Positions 18,210 through 25,614 of a stretch of DNA of 35,000 nucleotides are shown one piece after another. Source of the stretch: Sphingomonas parva (ex Maeng et al. 2020). Its GTDB lineage: Bacteria; Pseudomonadota; Alphaproteobacteria; Sphingomonadales; Sphingomonadaceae. The position numbers and the translations under genes were made by a program. The stretch spans positions 1 to 35,000 of the forward strand of contig NZ_SPDV01000037.1 in NCBI RefSeq assembly GCF_004564275.1, read 5' to 3'. Below the pieces are notes generated by a model. It worked only from the letters and a program-made list of their open reading frames with translations, was not told the DNA's origin and ran no database searches. Position 1 is the first letter of the stretch. Each line of letters starts with the position of its first letter.

Positions 18210-18701
18210 AGGAACAACTATGACCTGAGCCCGTTCCGGCGTGCCACTGTCGGCTTGGACCGGCTGTTCGACATGCTCGAGAACGGCATGACCGAACAAG
18301 CGGCGGACAATTATCCGCCCTTAGATCTCGAGCAGGAGGCCAACGACCGTTACCGCATTACGCTCGCGGTAGCTGGCTTCCGACCCGATGAGATCGACAT
18401 TACCTCGCAGCAGAACCTGCTGATCGTCAGCGGCAAGAAGCGCCAGCAGGACGAGCGCAGCTATGTCCATCGCGGCATTGCGGCGCGCTCGTTCGAGCGC
18501 CGATTTGCGCTTGACGATTATGTCCAGGTCCGTAGCGCCGATCTGCGCGAGGGTTTGCTCTCGATCGAGCTCGTGCGCGAGCTGCCCGAGAGGATGAAGC
18601 CGCGCCGGATCGAGATCCACGGGACCGAGGGCGCGGCGCGGCTGAGCGACCAGCGCGATCCGCCTGCCAATGAGAACCAGAAGGATCGTGTCGCCGCCTA
18701 A
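18207..18701 (+). CDS. hsp20: Small heat-shock protein, IbpA-like class A
   Basis: This 164-residue ATP-independent holdase has the opening YDLSPFRRATVGLDRLFDML typical of IbpA/HspA proteins, the alpha-crystallin domain (residues about 40-130: YRITLAVAGFRPDEIDIT to ADLREGLLSIELVRELPE) and an IEI motif (RRIEIHG) for oligomerisation, then a polar tail. ATG 18207 is chosen because GGAGGA at 18194-18199 lies 7 bases before it; the in-frame ATG at 18192 overlaps that site. It is preceded by the sigma-32-like promoter and ROSE-like leader. The second Hsp20 gene follows after 92 bases. Confidence 0.93.
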   Translation: MRNNYDLSPFRRATVGLDRLFDMLENGMTEQAADNYPPLDLEQEANDRYRITLAVAGFRPDEIDITSQQNLLIVSGKKRQQDERSYVHRGIAARSFERRFALDDYVQVRSADLREGLLSIELVRELPERMKPRRIEIHGTEGAARLSDQRDPPANENQKDRVAA

Positions 18702-18793
18702 AGCAGCGGCATGTACGTCCGACGCAGGGCCGACCGGCACTCTGTCGGCTGGACCGTCATGTTGCAAACCTGAACTAACCAAGGAGGATCAAG

Positions 18794-19294
18794 ATGAACA
18801 TGCGTGATCTCATCCCCTGGGGCCGGCAGAGCAGCACGGCTCCGGTGCAGTACCAGAACCAGGACAACCCGATCGTCGGCTTCCGCCGCGAAGTGGACCG
18901 GCTGTTCGACGATCTCTTTCGCGGCTCCCTGCCGAGCCTTGGCCTCGGCGGCTCCCTCGCCGCATGGCCGAACGTCGAGCTCAGCGAGACTGATCGAGAA
19001 ATTCGCATCACCGCTGAAGTGCCCGGCATGAGCGAAAAGGACGTCGAACTGCTGATGGAGGACGGGGTGCTCACCATCCGCGGCGAGAAAAAGAGCGAGA
19101 CCGAGGATAAGGATCGCGGCTATTCGGAGCGTTATTATGGCCGCTTCGAGCGCCGGATCGCCCTTCCCTCCAACGTCGATGAGCAGGGCGCCAACGCCAA
19201 CTTCAAGGACGGCGTGCTCACGGTGACCCTGCCCAAGTCCGCGGAGGCCGACGGCGGTCGGCGCATCCCCATCAACGGTGAGACAACACACTAA
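18794..19294 (+). CDS. Small heat-shock protein, second Hsp20
   Basis: The 166-residue Hsp20 has a distinct N-terminal arm (MNMRDLIPWGRQ, typical of 'class C' alphaproteobacterial members), then VDRLFDDLFRG, the alpha-crystallin domain with VPGMSEKDVELLMEDGVLTIRGEKK and ERRIALPSNVDEQGANANFKDGVLTVTLPK, and the C-terminal IPI motif (RRIPIN). A strong AAGGAGG at 18780-18786 precedes ATG 18794. It probably shares the heat-shock transcript of the gene before it but has its own open ribosome site. Two different Hsp20 classes can form mixed or separate oligomers; which applies is unknown. Confidence 0.92.
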   Translation: MNMRDLIPWGRQSSTAPVQYQNQDNPIVGFRREVDRLFDDLFRGSLPSLGLGGSLAAWPNVELSETDREIRITAEVPGMSEKDVELLMEDGVLTIRGEKKSETEDKDRGYSERYYGRFERRIALPSNVDEQGANANFKDGVLTVTLPKSAEADGGRRIPINGETTH

Positions 19295-19307
19295 GCGTGA
19301 AAACCGG

Positions 19308-19343
19308 CGCTCTGGGCCCTTTGCTGCCCCGGAGCGTCCTTTT
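19308..19343 (+). terminator. Rho-independent terminator of the hsp20 pair
   Basis: CGCTC (19308-19312) pairs with GAGCG (19332-19336), extended by GGG/CCC inside, and is followed by TCCTTTT at 19337-19343. It starts 13 bases after the second Hsp20 stop. Confidence 0.6.
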
Positions 19344-19450
19344 GGGGAGAACTGCCATGGCAGAGGCTGGTCGAATCCGGAGCGGTCGGCCCAGCGGGCC
19401 GAACCTTTCCGCCTTATCATTGAACGACAACCGCATCGGGACAATCTCGG

Positions 19451-19906
19451 GTGCGCCGAGCGCTGAGCGGCCTGCGCCGAGCGGCGTGCCACGCTCGGTC
19501 TCGGCCCTGCCCGAAGACGCCCCTGATGGAAGTCCCCGGCATCGGCCCACTTGTGGCATCAGCGTTGGTGGCCTGCGTTCCGGACCCTGCCATCTTCCGT
19601 TGCGGACGCAACATGGCAGCTTGGATGGGTCTTGTGCCACGGCAGAACTCATCAGGCGGCAAGGAGCGGTTGGGATCGATAACCAAAGCAGGCAACCACT
19701 ACCTGCGACAGATGCTTTTCACCGGCTCCATGGCCGTCATACGTCGCGCAATGCAGAGTACGCGGCGCACGTGGATAAGCCGCCTACTGGAGCGGCGCTC
19801 GCCCAAGGTCGCTGCAATTGCGCTGGCCAATAAAACTGCCAGAGTAGCCTGGGCACTGATGATGAGCGGCGAGCGCTATCGTGAGCCGATGGCAACCAAA
19901 GCATGA
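19451..19906 (+). pseudogene. IS110/IS1111-family transposase remnant (C-terminal part only)
   Basis: From about 19524 the frame encodes a recognisable Transposase_20 domain: MEVPGIGPLVASALVA (the helix-hairpin-helix-like motif), AAWMGLVPRQNSSGGKERLGSITKAGNHYLRQ, and IALANKTARVAWALMMSG at the end. The whole N-terminal DEDD (RuvC-like) catalytic domain is absent, and the ~25 residues before the motif are unlike the family. With the metal-binding domain gone it cannot be active. The truncation may have occurred when the neighbouring mobile element or the heat-shock region was rearranged. Confidence 0.85.
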
Positions 19907-20130
19907 GGAGATTGCACGCCTGAAAGGCGGCGCACCGAGGTTGGGAAGGGCAAAGGAGCTATTGCACGAAAGCGGGTCGATACCGCCGGATCAGAATGCC
20001 CCACTTGCGCCAAGCACCTTCAGAGTGCGAGGAACTGATCGGGGACCTGGTTCGCGGAAGGCATTATGGCCAGCGGCGATGACAGAGCCGCATTAAAGGC
20101 CGGACACATGGCCGCACCGACCAGCAGTGC
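19907..20130 (+). mobile_element. Right-end flank of the IS110 remnant
   Basis: Non-coding DNA following the transposase stop. Bases about 20042-20115 align by eye to 391-460 behind the other IS110 copy, so the segment probably belongs to the element. In IS1111-type elements the right end encodes the bridge RNA; whether a functional one remains is unknown. The true end of the element is not defined. Confidence 0.4.
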
Positions 20131-20190
20131 ACAAGCTAAGCTAGCACTTGCCAACGGAGAGCCGTCCACACATGGCGCTAAGCAGAAGCG

Positions 20191-20230
20191 GTGCCGGCGA
20201 TCCTCTCCGTCTTCAGATGATCGCCGGCAC
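20191..20230. repeat. Perfect 12-bp inverted repeat with 16-nt loop
   Basis: GTGCCGGCGATC (20191-20202) and GATCGCCGGCAC (20219-20230). It lies about 100 bases past the end of the minus-strand mobilisation operon. It may be that operon's terminator, although no T-run follows, or a structural end of the mobile element. Confidence 0.6.
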
Positions 20231-20326
20231 GAAAGTAGTGAATCGTCTTACCAGAACCGCTTCGAAAGCTTGATGTGGACGATCCGACAGTCTCCTTCTG
20301 CGGAGTGTGGAAGCGCCAAATGCGGA

Positions 20327-21007
20327 TCAAATCTGAGCATCGAGATATCTCCGGACCGACCGCAGGCCCTCGAGACCGGTGAGCATCAGCTCGAGCGCGG
20401 AGCCCCCGCCGAAGATTTGTGCGGTGTTCGCCTTGCGGATCCAGGCGTCTGCACGGTCGGGAACAGGCAATAGCGAGTTGATTGCTTTGAAGATACCGAG
20501 CGCCAGAGACAGCCGCTCGAGGGCCTCCGCAGGGAGGCGGGCGGGAGGAGAGGATCGCCAGTGGCGAAGCGTGTGACGATCGACGCCCAGCAGCTCGGCC
20601 TCCTCCGCTCTCGTTAGGCGCCACGCTTCTGCAATGCCATCGAGCACCCGCATTGCTGGGCCGACGACGTCCAGCCGCGCAAGGGCGATGACCTCCTCTG
20701 CATCCTGGTCCGATCGCAGAGCCTTGCGGAGCGGCGGCTCGCCGCCGAGCAGCGGGTGCGGAGCCCGCAGAAACTTCTCGGCCCGCTCCGCATCACCGGC
20801 GTAGCCGTCGGTGATCTCCCCCCGGACCCAGGCGACGCGGTCGCGCTCCTCAACGGCACGCGCCGTCGCCTCGCGGAAGCCCTTCAGGATGAAGGCGGCG
20901 AGCAAATGGCCGTTCCCCGTCTCCACGAGGTCGAGGAGAGTCGGCGGCAGTTTCTGAGTGGCGAGCCACTGCTCCAGCTCGTCCATGAGCTCCTTCTCAC
21001 TCGCCAT
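20327..21007 (-). CDS. Duplicated MbcA/ParS-type domain protein with central HTH
   Basis: The 226-residue product appears to hold two copies of the short MbcA/ParS C-terminal (DUF2384-like) antitoxin domain: residues 74-113 (AERAEKFLRAPHPLLGGEPPLRKAL) and 185-226 (DRADAWIRKANTAQIFGGGSALELML). An Xre-like HTH lies between them (about 124-165, LTRAEEAELLGVDRHTLRHW). Such antitoxins normally pair with RES-domain toxins; none is next to it. Instead it overlaps the MobA/MobL-like gene by 11 bases at the end of the mobilisation operon. It may regulate the operon or be an orphan antitoxin. Start ATG 21007. Confidence 0.65.
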   Translation of the reverse strand: MASEKELMDELEQWLATQKLPPTLLDLVETGNGHLLAAFILKGFREATARAVEERDRVAWVRGEITDGYAGDAERAEKFLRAPHPLLGGEPPLRKALRSDQDAEEVIALARLDVVGPAMRVLDGIAEAWRLTRAEEAELLGVDRHTLRHWRSSPPARLPAEALERLSLALGIFKAINSLLPVPDRADAWIRKANTAQIFGGGSALELMLTGLEGLRSVRRYLDAQI

Positions 21008-21623
21008 AACCGGCCTCCCGCCGCACCCGCTTCCACTCGCGATCGATGATCGCCCGCCCCTCCTCCGCGTTGATCAGCGGCATCACGAAAGTCGTGAAGC
21101 CGGTGGGTCGAACACGCCTGACTGGAAGAATAAGGTGGCTGTGCGGAATGCCGTGCCCCCAGCTTCGGCCAGGTACGTGGAAGACCACAACCACCGCGAT
21201 TTCGAGCTGGGCACCCAGCTCTACGCCAAGCTGACGCGCGCAGGACCACGCTTCGTGCATGCGCATCGTGGCCGGAACAGCGTCCGTTTCGACATGACGG
21301 AGAGTCGTGACCGCAGCCAGGTGCTGGATCGCTCCCCGCTCATTTCGATGGAACGCACGCGCCAATTGTTGCGGATCGGAGAACTCGTCGGGCGCTCCCC
21401 GCGGCAGCAGAATCTCCCATCGATCGGCAGTCGGAGGCGGCCACGGCAGCGCGCGATCCGGCTTGTCAGTAGGGAAGGCCCGCTTAAAAAGTACGTCCTC
21501 CAGCGTCCGCCGGGGCAATCCTGCCCCGGCGGACGCTTCAACGACGCCATAGCTGACGTCTGGATCTTCCCCGGTGACCGGATCGTAGTCGAGGCCAGGC
21601 GGGGCCTTATGCTTCTTGGCCAT
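20997..21623 (-). CDS. MobA/MobL-like HUH-fold protein
   Basis: The 208-residue protein contains, at residues about 130-175, VVFHVPGRSWGHGIPHSHLILPVRRVRPTGF, which resembles motif III of MOBQ/MobA-MobL relaxases (HxxxxxPHxHxxxxxR). The following INAEEGRAIIDREWKRVRRE resembles the family's 'IRxxWxxxxN' end. The N-terminal catalytic Tyr region of a relaxase is not recognisable, so it is probably an accessory or degenerate HUH protein. It starts 3 bases after the preceding gene and overlaps the next by 11, so it is part of the operon led by mobC and the relaxase. Confidence 0.55.
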   Translation of the reverse strand: MAKKHKAPPGLDYDPVTGEDPDVSYGVVEASAGAGLPRRTLEDVLFKRAFPTDKPDRALPWPPPTADRWEILLPRGAPDEFSDPQQLARAFHRNERGAIQHLAAVTTLRHVETDAVPATMRMHEAWSCARQLGVELGAQLEIAVVVVFHVPGRSWGHGIPHSHLILPVRRVRPTGFTTFVMPLINAEEGRAIIDREWKRVRREAGYGE

Positions 21624-21626
21624 CGC

Positions 21627-22277
21627 TCAGAGCGCCTCCGGCTCATGGACGAGGCGGCGGCCCCGGTCCGGCGCGTCAGCGAACCGAGCCATCGGCGGCC
21701 GGGCTTCGGAGAAATAGACCTCCTGATTGGCTTCCTCGCTGCCCCCGATCGGGTTCGTCCTCATCAAGGGCGGCAACGCACCCAGCTGCTTGCGGCCCAG
21801 CGCCCGCTCCGCAGCGCTGGCGAACGGCGGCGCCTCGCCAACTTCGAGGCCCCAGGGCGTCGCCCGGATGGCCGGGGTCGCACCGGCATCCGGGACCAGC
21901 CAAAGATCGCCGTCCATCTGCCAGGCCTCATAGCGGCACAGCCATCCCGAGAGGCACTGGAGACGGATGTCGTAGGTCGTACCCCGGTCAGCATCGTGGC
22001 GCACCAGGATCAACTCGAAGCCCGTGCGGGAATGCAGAGCCTCCCCCTCCGGAAAGAGCAGCGGGCGTCGACAGGGCGTTCCTGCGACGATGATCCCCGC
22101 ATAGGGCATCATCAGACAGCCCGCGAGCACCGGGTCGCGGGCTCCCGGCATCGGGTCAACCAGGCCGCCGATTGCACCAACCAAGGCGCACATGCGATTT
22201 CGCACGACCTGACCGGCAACGGGGATCAACGGCATCGGAGCAGTCGATCGCTCAAGCAACAACTTCGTCATAATCAT
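21627..22277 (-). CDS. Hypothetical mobilisation-operon protein A
   Basis: The product is 216 residues from ATG 22275-22277, which has CAGAGAGA directly before it; a longer frame to 22346 has no ribosome site. No domain is recognised. The stretch FELILVRHDADRG...IRLQ...DGDLWLVPDAG resembles the upstream neighbour's FYMTIVRHEGERI...LRLW...AELWLAPDPHG, suggesting the two are diverged paralogues. It has no signal peptide or clear membrane helix. It is packed between the relaxase-side genes and the MobA/MobL-like gene, so it probably travels with mobilisation. Confidence 0.65.
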   Translation of the reverse strand: MIMTKLLLERSTAPMPLIPVAGQVVRNRMCALVGAIGGLVDPMPGARDPVLAGCLMMPYAGIIVAGTPCRRPLLFPEGEALHSRTGFELILVRHDADRGTTYDIRLQCLSGWLCRYEAWQMDGDLWLVPDAGATPAIRATPWGLEVGEAPPFASAAERALGRKQLGALPPLMRTNPIGGSEEANQEVYFSEARPPMARFADAPDRGRRLVHEPEAL

Positions 22278-22388
22278 TCTCTCTGAGTTGCGGCGGCGAC
22301 CGCTGAGCAGGTCGCGGCCAACTTTTTCATTCTCGAGCTCAGCCACTCGGGCGAGCCGTCCCCCTTCAAGGGATTCGTGTGCTGCTGG

Positions 22389-22904
22389 TCAGCGCCTCTT
22401 CATTGCACTCGCCATCAGGGCATCCGCATTGCGGAAGCCGAGGCTGTGCGCAGCTACGGTCTGAGGATGCCAGGTCGCGAGCCGACCGTCGGCGATTCTG
22501 AAGAAGGGCCCTCCAGGATCCTCGCCATGAGGATCCGGAGCGAGCCACAGCTCGGCGGGCGCTTCGGCCCAGAGCCTGAGGCCGCTGTGGTGGCGGATCC
22601 GTTCTCCTTCGTGCCGAACGATGGTCATGTAGAAGGTGGCCTTCCCGCCATTGGTGCGGCCGGGGGAGATCAGCAGCGCCGCGCATCGCGTTTCGTGAAG
22701 CAGCGGCGACAGGCCGCGCACGCATCCGTCGGCGCTGGGAATGAGGATGAGGTCGGCCGAAGAAACGTAATGGAGATCGGCCTCAATAACCTGCAGCAGC
22801 GTAGCGTCACGCTTGAGCTCCCATCCGGCCAGACGGGCGAGCGTCACGGCTCCGTCGCGGGCGAGCGCCTCCAGCGCCAGGAACGGCGCATTCTTGTACT
22901 TCAT
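22389..22904 (-). CDS. Hypothetical mobilisation-operon protein B
   Basis: The 171-residue protein starts at ATG 22902-22904 with AAGGA 8 bases upstream. No family is recognised. Its centre (ATFYMTIVRHEGERIRHHSGLRLWAEAPAELWLAPDPHG) is similar to the next gene's product. The N-terminus (MKYKNAPFLALEALARDGAVTLARLAGWEL) is helical and may be a small DNA- or protein-binding module. It follows the relaxase by about 160 bases in the same direction. Confidence 0.65.
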   Translation of the reverse strand: MKYKNAPFLALEALARDGAVTLARLAGWELKRDATLLQVIEADLHYVSSADLILIPSADGCVRGLSPLLHETRCAALLISPGRTNGGKATFYMTIVRHEGERIRHHSGLRLWAEAPAELWLAPDPHGEDPGGPFFRIADGRLATWHPQTVAAHSLGFRNADALMASAMKRR

Positions 22905-23063
22905 CAACTTGTCCTTGGTCGGCTGCCGGGCGGCTGCGTCCCGGCGAGCGGATAGAGTTTCACCTTTCGGCGTCAGCCACCCTGACCAGCCATCTCCTTC
23001 GACGGCGGCGGCCGCCTCCGGGCGACTCCGTCGCCAAAAGGCCGTCCGTCACGCGGCGGCTTC

Positions 23064-24851
23064 TCACCGCGCCTTGCCTTTACGCTGCAGGTGAGAGGCT
23101 TGATCGACGACAGACGGGCCATCCTCCTCCGGTTCGTGGGACGGCGGCACGAGCGAATGGGGAGAAACCGCTGCGACGTTCTCCCAATTGGGGTCACGCT
23201 GCGGCAACGGGCCCGCATCCGCCACCGGTGCCAGTGGCTTCCGGTGGACACCCGCTCTGGCAACTGCCGCCGGCTTCGGCTCCGGCAGCAGGCGACGACC
23301 GGCATGATCGACAAGAACGATGCCCCGCTCAGCTGCGAGCTCGGTCGACAGTCGGACATACTCGGACGAGCCGGACACGCGCACCGTTTTCCAGCGGGCT
23401 GCGGCCATCTCGAGGGCTATCGCGATGTTCTTCGGATCACCATTCATGACCACGATCACGCAGCGATGATCCTCGATGACGACCCGGCCATCGACGTCCA
23501 GGTAGAGCGTCGTCCAGCCGTCGCGGGCATGGTGCAGGGATGTCGTACTGGACGGGACAGCGCCGGACACTCCGCGGACGTTGGCTCCCGGGAGCATGAT
23601 GCTCGGCAGCATGGTGGCAGCAGGCGCCGATGGCTGACCCGCTGTGAGCCATGCCTCAAGGCCCAGCCGGCTCTTGGCAAACCCATCCTTGGTCGTCGCG
23701 AACGCCGTCGTGATCGCACCTTTCGCCGAGGCAACTTCCGCCCGCATCGCGGCGCCCATCGCGGCAGCTACGAATCCGGGTAAGGCCGGATCGATGTCGG
23801 ACAGGATCGCGGCCAGATGATCATCCAGCCTGGCAAGCTCCGCCGCCTGCGCTGCTCGAATTCGGTCGAGTTCGTTGCGGCAGGCTTGCCTGTATGACTC
23901 GAACGCAGCGTTCGCGCGCTGCGGGTCCGGCCGGAAAGGGCCGAGACGCGCTTCGACTGCCGTACGTGAGCATTCACGCCCGAAACGGCTGGCCGGGTGC
24001 GTATCGTCACCGACGGTGATCGTGGCCCCAGAACCCTTGCGGTCGTATCGGACACCGAGAGGACGCAGGCGGGCATGGAGGTCGTGCCAGTCGGAAGCCT
24101 CAGTGATCGAGGAGACGATGCGTTCCCGAAGAGCGGGGTCGAAGCCTGGCAGTGAACCCAGGTTATCGCGGCGATTGCGTGGCGCCTGGGTGCCATCTGC
24201 CGTCCGGAGAAGCGCCCCGCTCTCGACGTCGTACACCGCTCCGCTGCGCGCTACGAACTTTGCGCCGGGCTCCGGCTCCCACCCCTGGCGCTCCTCGATA
24301 ATCGCCCGCGCTTGGGCCATGCGATCCTTGTCCCACCCGTCACCAGCCTGGACCATTTTACCGGTGATCGGGTGGACACGGTTGCCGAGGATATGGAGGT
24401 GCCAGTTCTCGGTGTTGGTGTGGAGGGACCACAGCATCTGACATTCCTGGATGCCCATCACTTCGGCGAAGATGCCGACGCTCTCCTCGGCCTGCTCGCG
24501 GGTCGGCTGCTCATGCGCCTTCCAGCTGAGGACCCAATGATCCAAGGGGAAGTGCGAGCGCGGGCAGCGGGCGGACACCGCCAGCATATCGATCTGCCAG
24601 TCCTCGAACCTGTCGCCCTCCAAGTTGAGGGCCCCGAAGGCCTCGACTTTCTCACCCGGCGAGATGCCGAGCTCGTCCATCAGCTTAGCGTCGACCACGT
24701 AGTTGGACATGGCGCGGACATGGGCGGACTCGATCAACCGCTCGGGCTCCGCATCGACCAGATAGCAGCTGAGGACGATGACCGACTCCGCGAGCCTCAG
24801 GATGGTTCCTCGCCGCCGCATCTGCCCTTTGCGAATGCGCTTAATGATCAT
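23064..24851 (-). CDS. MOBP (TraI/VirD2-type) relaxase with LPD7-like domain
   Basis: The 595-residue relaxase carries the three MOBP motifs: Tyr30 in LSCYLVDAEPERLIESAHVRAMSN (like RP4 TraI Tyr22 with its ER...HVR context), motif II with His105 in DHWVLSWKAHEQPTREQ, and the HUH motif at residues 149-153 (ENWHLHILGNRVHPITGK). It nicks one oriT strand and stays attached to its 5' end. The C-terminal part around 430-500 (WTTLYLDVDGRVVIEDHRCVIVVMNGDPKNIAIALEMA) resembles the LPD7 domain common in alphaproteobacterial mobilisation proteins. Its ATG overlaps mobC by 11 bases. The oriT lies upstream. Confidence 0.9.
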   Translation of the reverse strand: MIIKRIRKGQMRRRGTILRLAESVIVLSCYLVDAEPERLIESAHVRAMSNYVVDAKLMDELGISPGEKVEAFGALNLEGDRFEDWQIDMLAVSARCPRSHFPLDHWVLSWKAHEQPTREQAEESVGIFAEVMGIQECQMLWSLHTNTENWHLHILGNRVHPITGKMVQAGDGWDKDRMAQARAIIEERQGWEPEPGAKFVARSGAVYDVESGALLRTADGTQAPRNRRDNLGSLPGFDPALRERIVSSITEASDWHDLHARLRPLGVRYDRKGSGATITVGDDTHPASRFGRECSRTAVEARLGPFRPDPQRANAAFESYRQACRNELDRIRAAQAAELARLDDHLAAILSDIDPALPGFVAAAMGAAMRAEVASAKGAITTAFATTKDGFAKSRLGLEAWLTAGQPSAPAATMLPSIMLPGANVRGVSGAVPSSTTSLHHARDGWTTLYLDVDGRVVIEDHRCVIVVMNGDPKNIAIALEMAAARWKTVRVSGSSEYVRLSTELAAERGIVLVDHAGRRLLPEPKPAAVARAGVHRKPLAPVADAGPLPQRDPNWENVAAVSPHSLVPPSHEPEEDGPSVVDQASHLQRKGKAR

Positions 24852-25155
24852 TGGTGATCTCCGCCCATGCGGCAGCGCGCAGTTCGCGAACGAGGACCTT
24901 AAGCTCCGCCAGCACTGCCGGATCGATGTTTGGCTCGCGCCGCGCGGCTTCGGTGATGGCGATCAGGCGGCCGAGGGCCGCGAGCGCGAGGTAGGTCGGC
25001 CGCTGCCGGTCGAACAGCGCGTGCGAAATCACCGCGCTGATCGTCACGTGCTTCGTCGCCGCCTCGGCTCTCACCCGGTCGGCGTGCGCGTTCAGCAACC
25101 GCACCGACAGGGTGCGCGTCTTGGATGCGGTCGCCTTCTCCCCGGGGCAGCTCAT
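24841..25155 (-). CDS. MobC/TraJ-like ribbon-helix-helix relaxosome protein
   Basis: The 104-residue protein has a ribbon-helix-helix start (TRTLSVRLLNAHADRVRAEAATKHVTISAVISHAL, residues about 13-47) followed by a helical tail, the pattern of plasmid mobilisation accessory proteins such as MobC and RP4 TraJ. These bind oriT and load the relaxase. The position immediately before, and 11 bases overlapping, a MOBP relaxase supports this. GGGGAGGGCCGC precedes ATG 25155. The inverted repeat at 25202-25219, next to the nick site, is its most likely target. Confidence 0.8.
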   Translation of the reverse strand: MSCPGEKATASKTRTLSVRLLNAHADRVRAEAATKHVTISAVISHALFDRQRPTYLALAALGRLIAITEAARREPNIDPAVLAELKVLVRELRAAAWAEITNDH

Positions 25156-25201
25156 GCGGCCCTCCCCACCTGCGAGAAGCTCCCGCGCCGAGCAGGACCC
25201 C

Positions 25202-25219
25202 GGACATGTTTACATGTCC
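25202..25219. promoter_or_regulatory. Inverted repeat GGACATGT-TT-ACATGTCC, likely MobC operator/binding site
   Basis: Two perfect 8-bp arms around TT sit 47 bases before the mobC start and directly 5' of the predicted nick sequence. This is the position of the TraJ site in RP4, so it may both position the relaxase and repress the operon. Confidence 0.6.
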
Positions 25220-25320
25220 CATCCTGTTTCGACTGAATCTTCCCTTTTCGGGCGGACAGCGGACGCATGTCGGACAGTGAGCAGGCCGCTTGAGCAGCCA
25301 CCGGCGGGCTCCCGCTGGTG
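25202..25320 (+). other. Predicted origin of transfer (oriT), MOBP/IncP-like
   Basis: CATCCTG at 25220-25226 followed by T matches the IncP/MOBP nick consensus YATCCTG|Y exactly, so nicking is predicted between 25226 and 25227 on the + strand. It abuts an 8-bp inverted repeat, GGACATGT (25202-25209) and ACATGTCC (25212-25219). Another repeat, CACCGGCGGG (25299-25308) and CCCGCTGGTG (25311-25320), lies on the leading side. With this polarity the TraK/TraL-like genes enter the recipient first and the relaxase last, as in RP4. Confidence 0.75.
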
Positions 25321-25464
25321 ACGGCTACCCGCCGATCCACGTGAGCCGGGTATCGTACTTGGCGACCGCCTCTGCTGAGGTTGCGGTCGGTGTCGGTCCT
25401 GACAACGCTGCGCATGTGTAACCCTTCGTAGTCGCGCCATCATGACGCACTGATCACAGAAGAC

Positions 25465-25482
25465 ACATAGCACGCGCTATGT
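25465..25482. repeat. Inverted repeat ACATAGC-N4-GCTATGT in the oriT region
   Basis: Perfect 7-bp arms at 25465-25471 and 25476-25482 in the leading-side part of the intergenic region. It may be an operator for the operon beginning at 25615. Confidence 0.5.
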
Positions 25483-25503
25483 CATGCAGATTTTTTGGGA
25501 AGT

Positions 25504-25548
25504 TGTTGCAATTGTTGCTCATGTTGAAACTGTTGCATCTGTTTAATT
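25504..25548 (+). repeat. Five tandem 9-bp TGTTG repeats
   Basis: TGTTG occurs at 25504, 25513, 25522 and 25531, and TGTTT at 25540, each exactly 9 bp apart, in an AT-rich stretch unlike the GC-rich surroundings. Repeated sites on the leading side of oriT fit binding by the TraK-like protein, whose RP4 counterpart wraps a bent AT-rich region there. Operator iterons for the operon downstream are the alternative. Confidence 0.75.
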
Positions 25549-25614
25549 TGTAGTGTCGTATCGACCAGTTTGTCCGGCCATGTCTTACTTGTGTTCACCA
25601 CAAGGAGGACAACT

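Noticed and set aside
20958-22286. 442-codon + frame across the mobilisation operon
   Set aside because: It covers several minus-strand genes that have overlaps, ribosome sites and recognisable motifs; it has no domain of its own.
25299-25320. CACCGGCGGG/CCCGCTGGTG considered as a rho-independent terminator
   Set aside because: The loop is only two bases and no T-run follows; an oriT-associated repeat is more likely.
25210-25473. 87-codon minus frame inside the oriT region
   Set aside because: It runs through inverted repeats and the nick site, and lacks a ribosome site.
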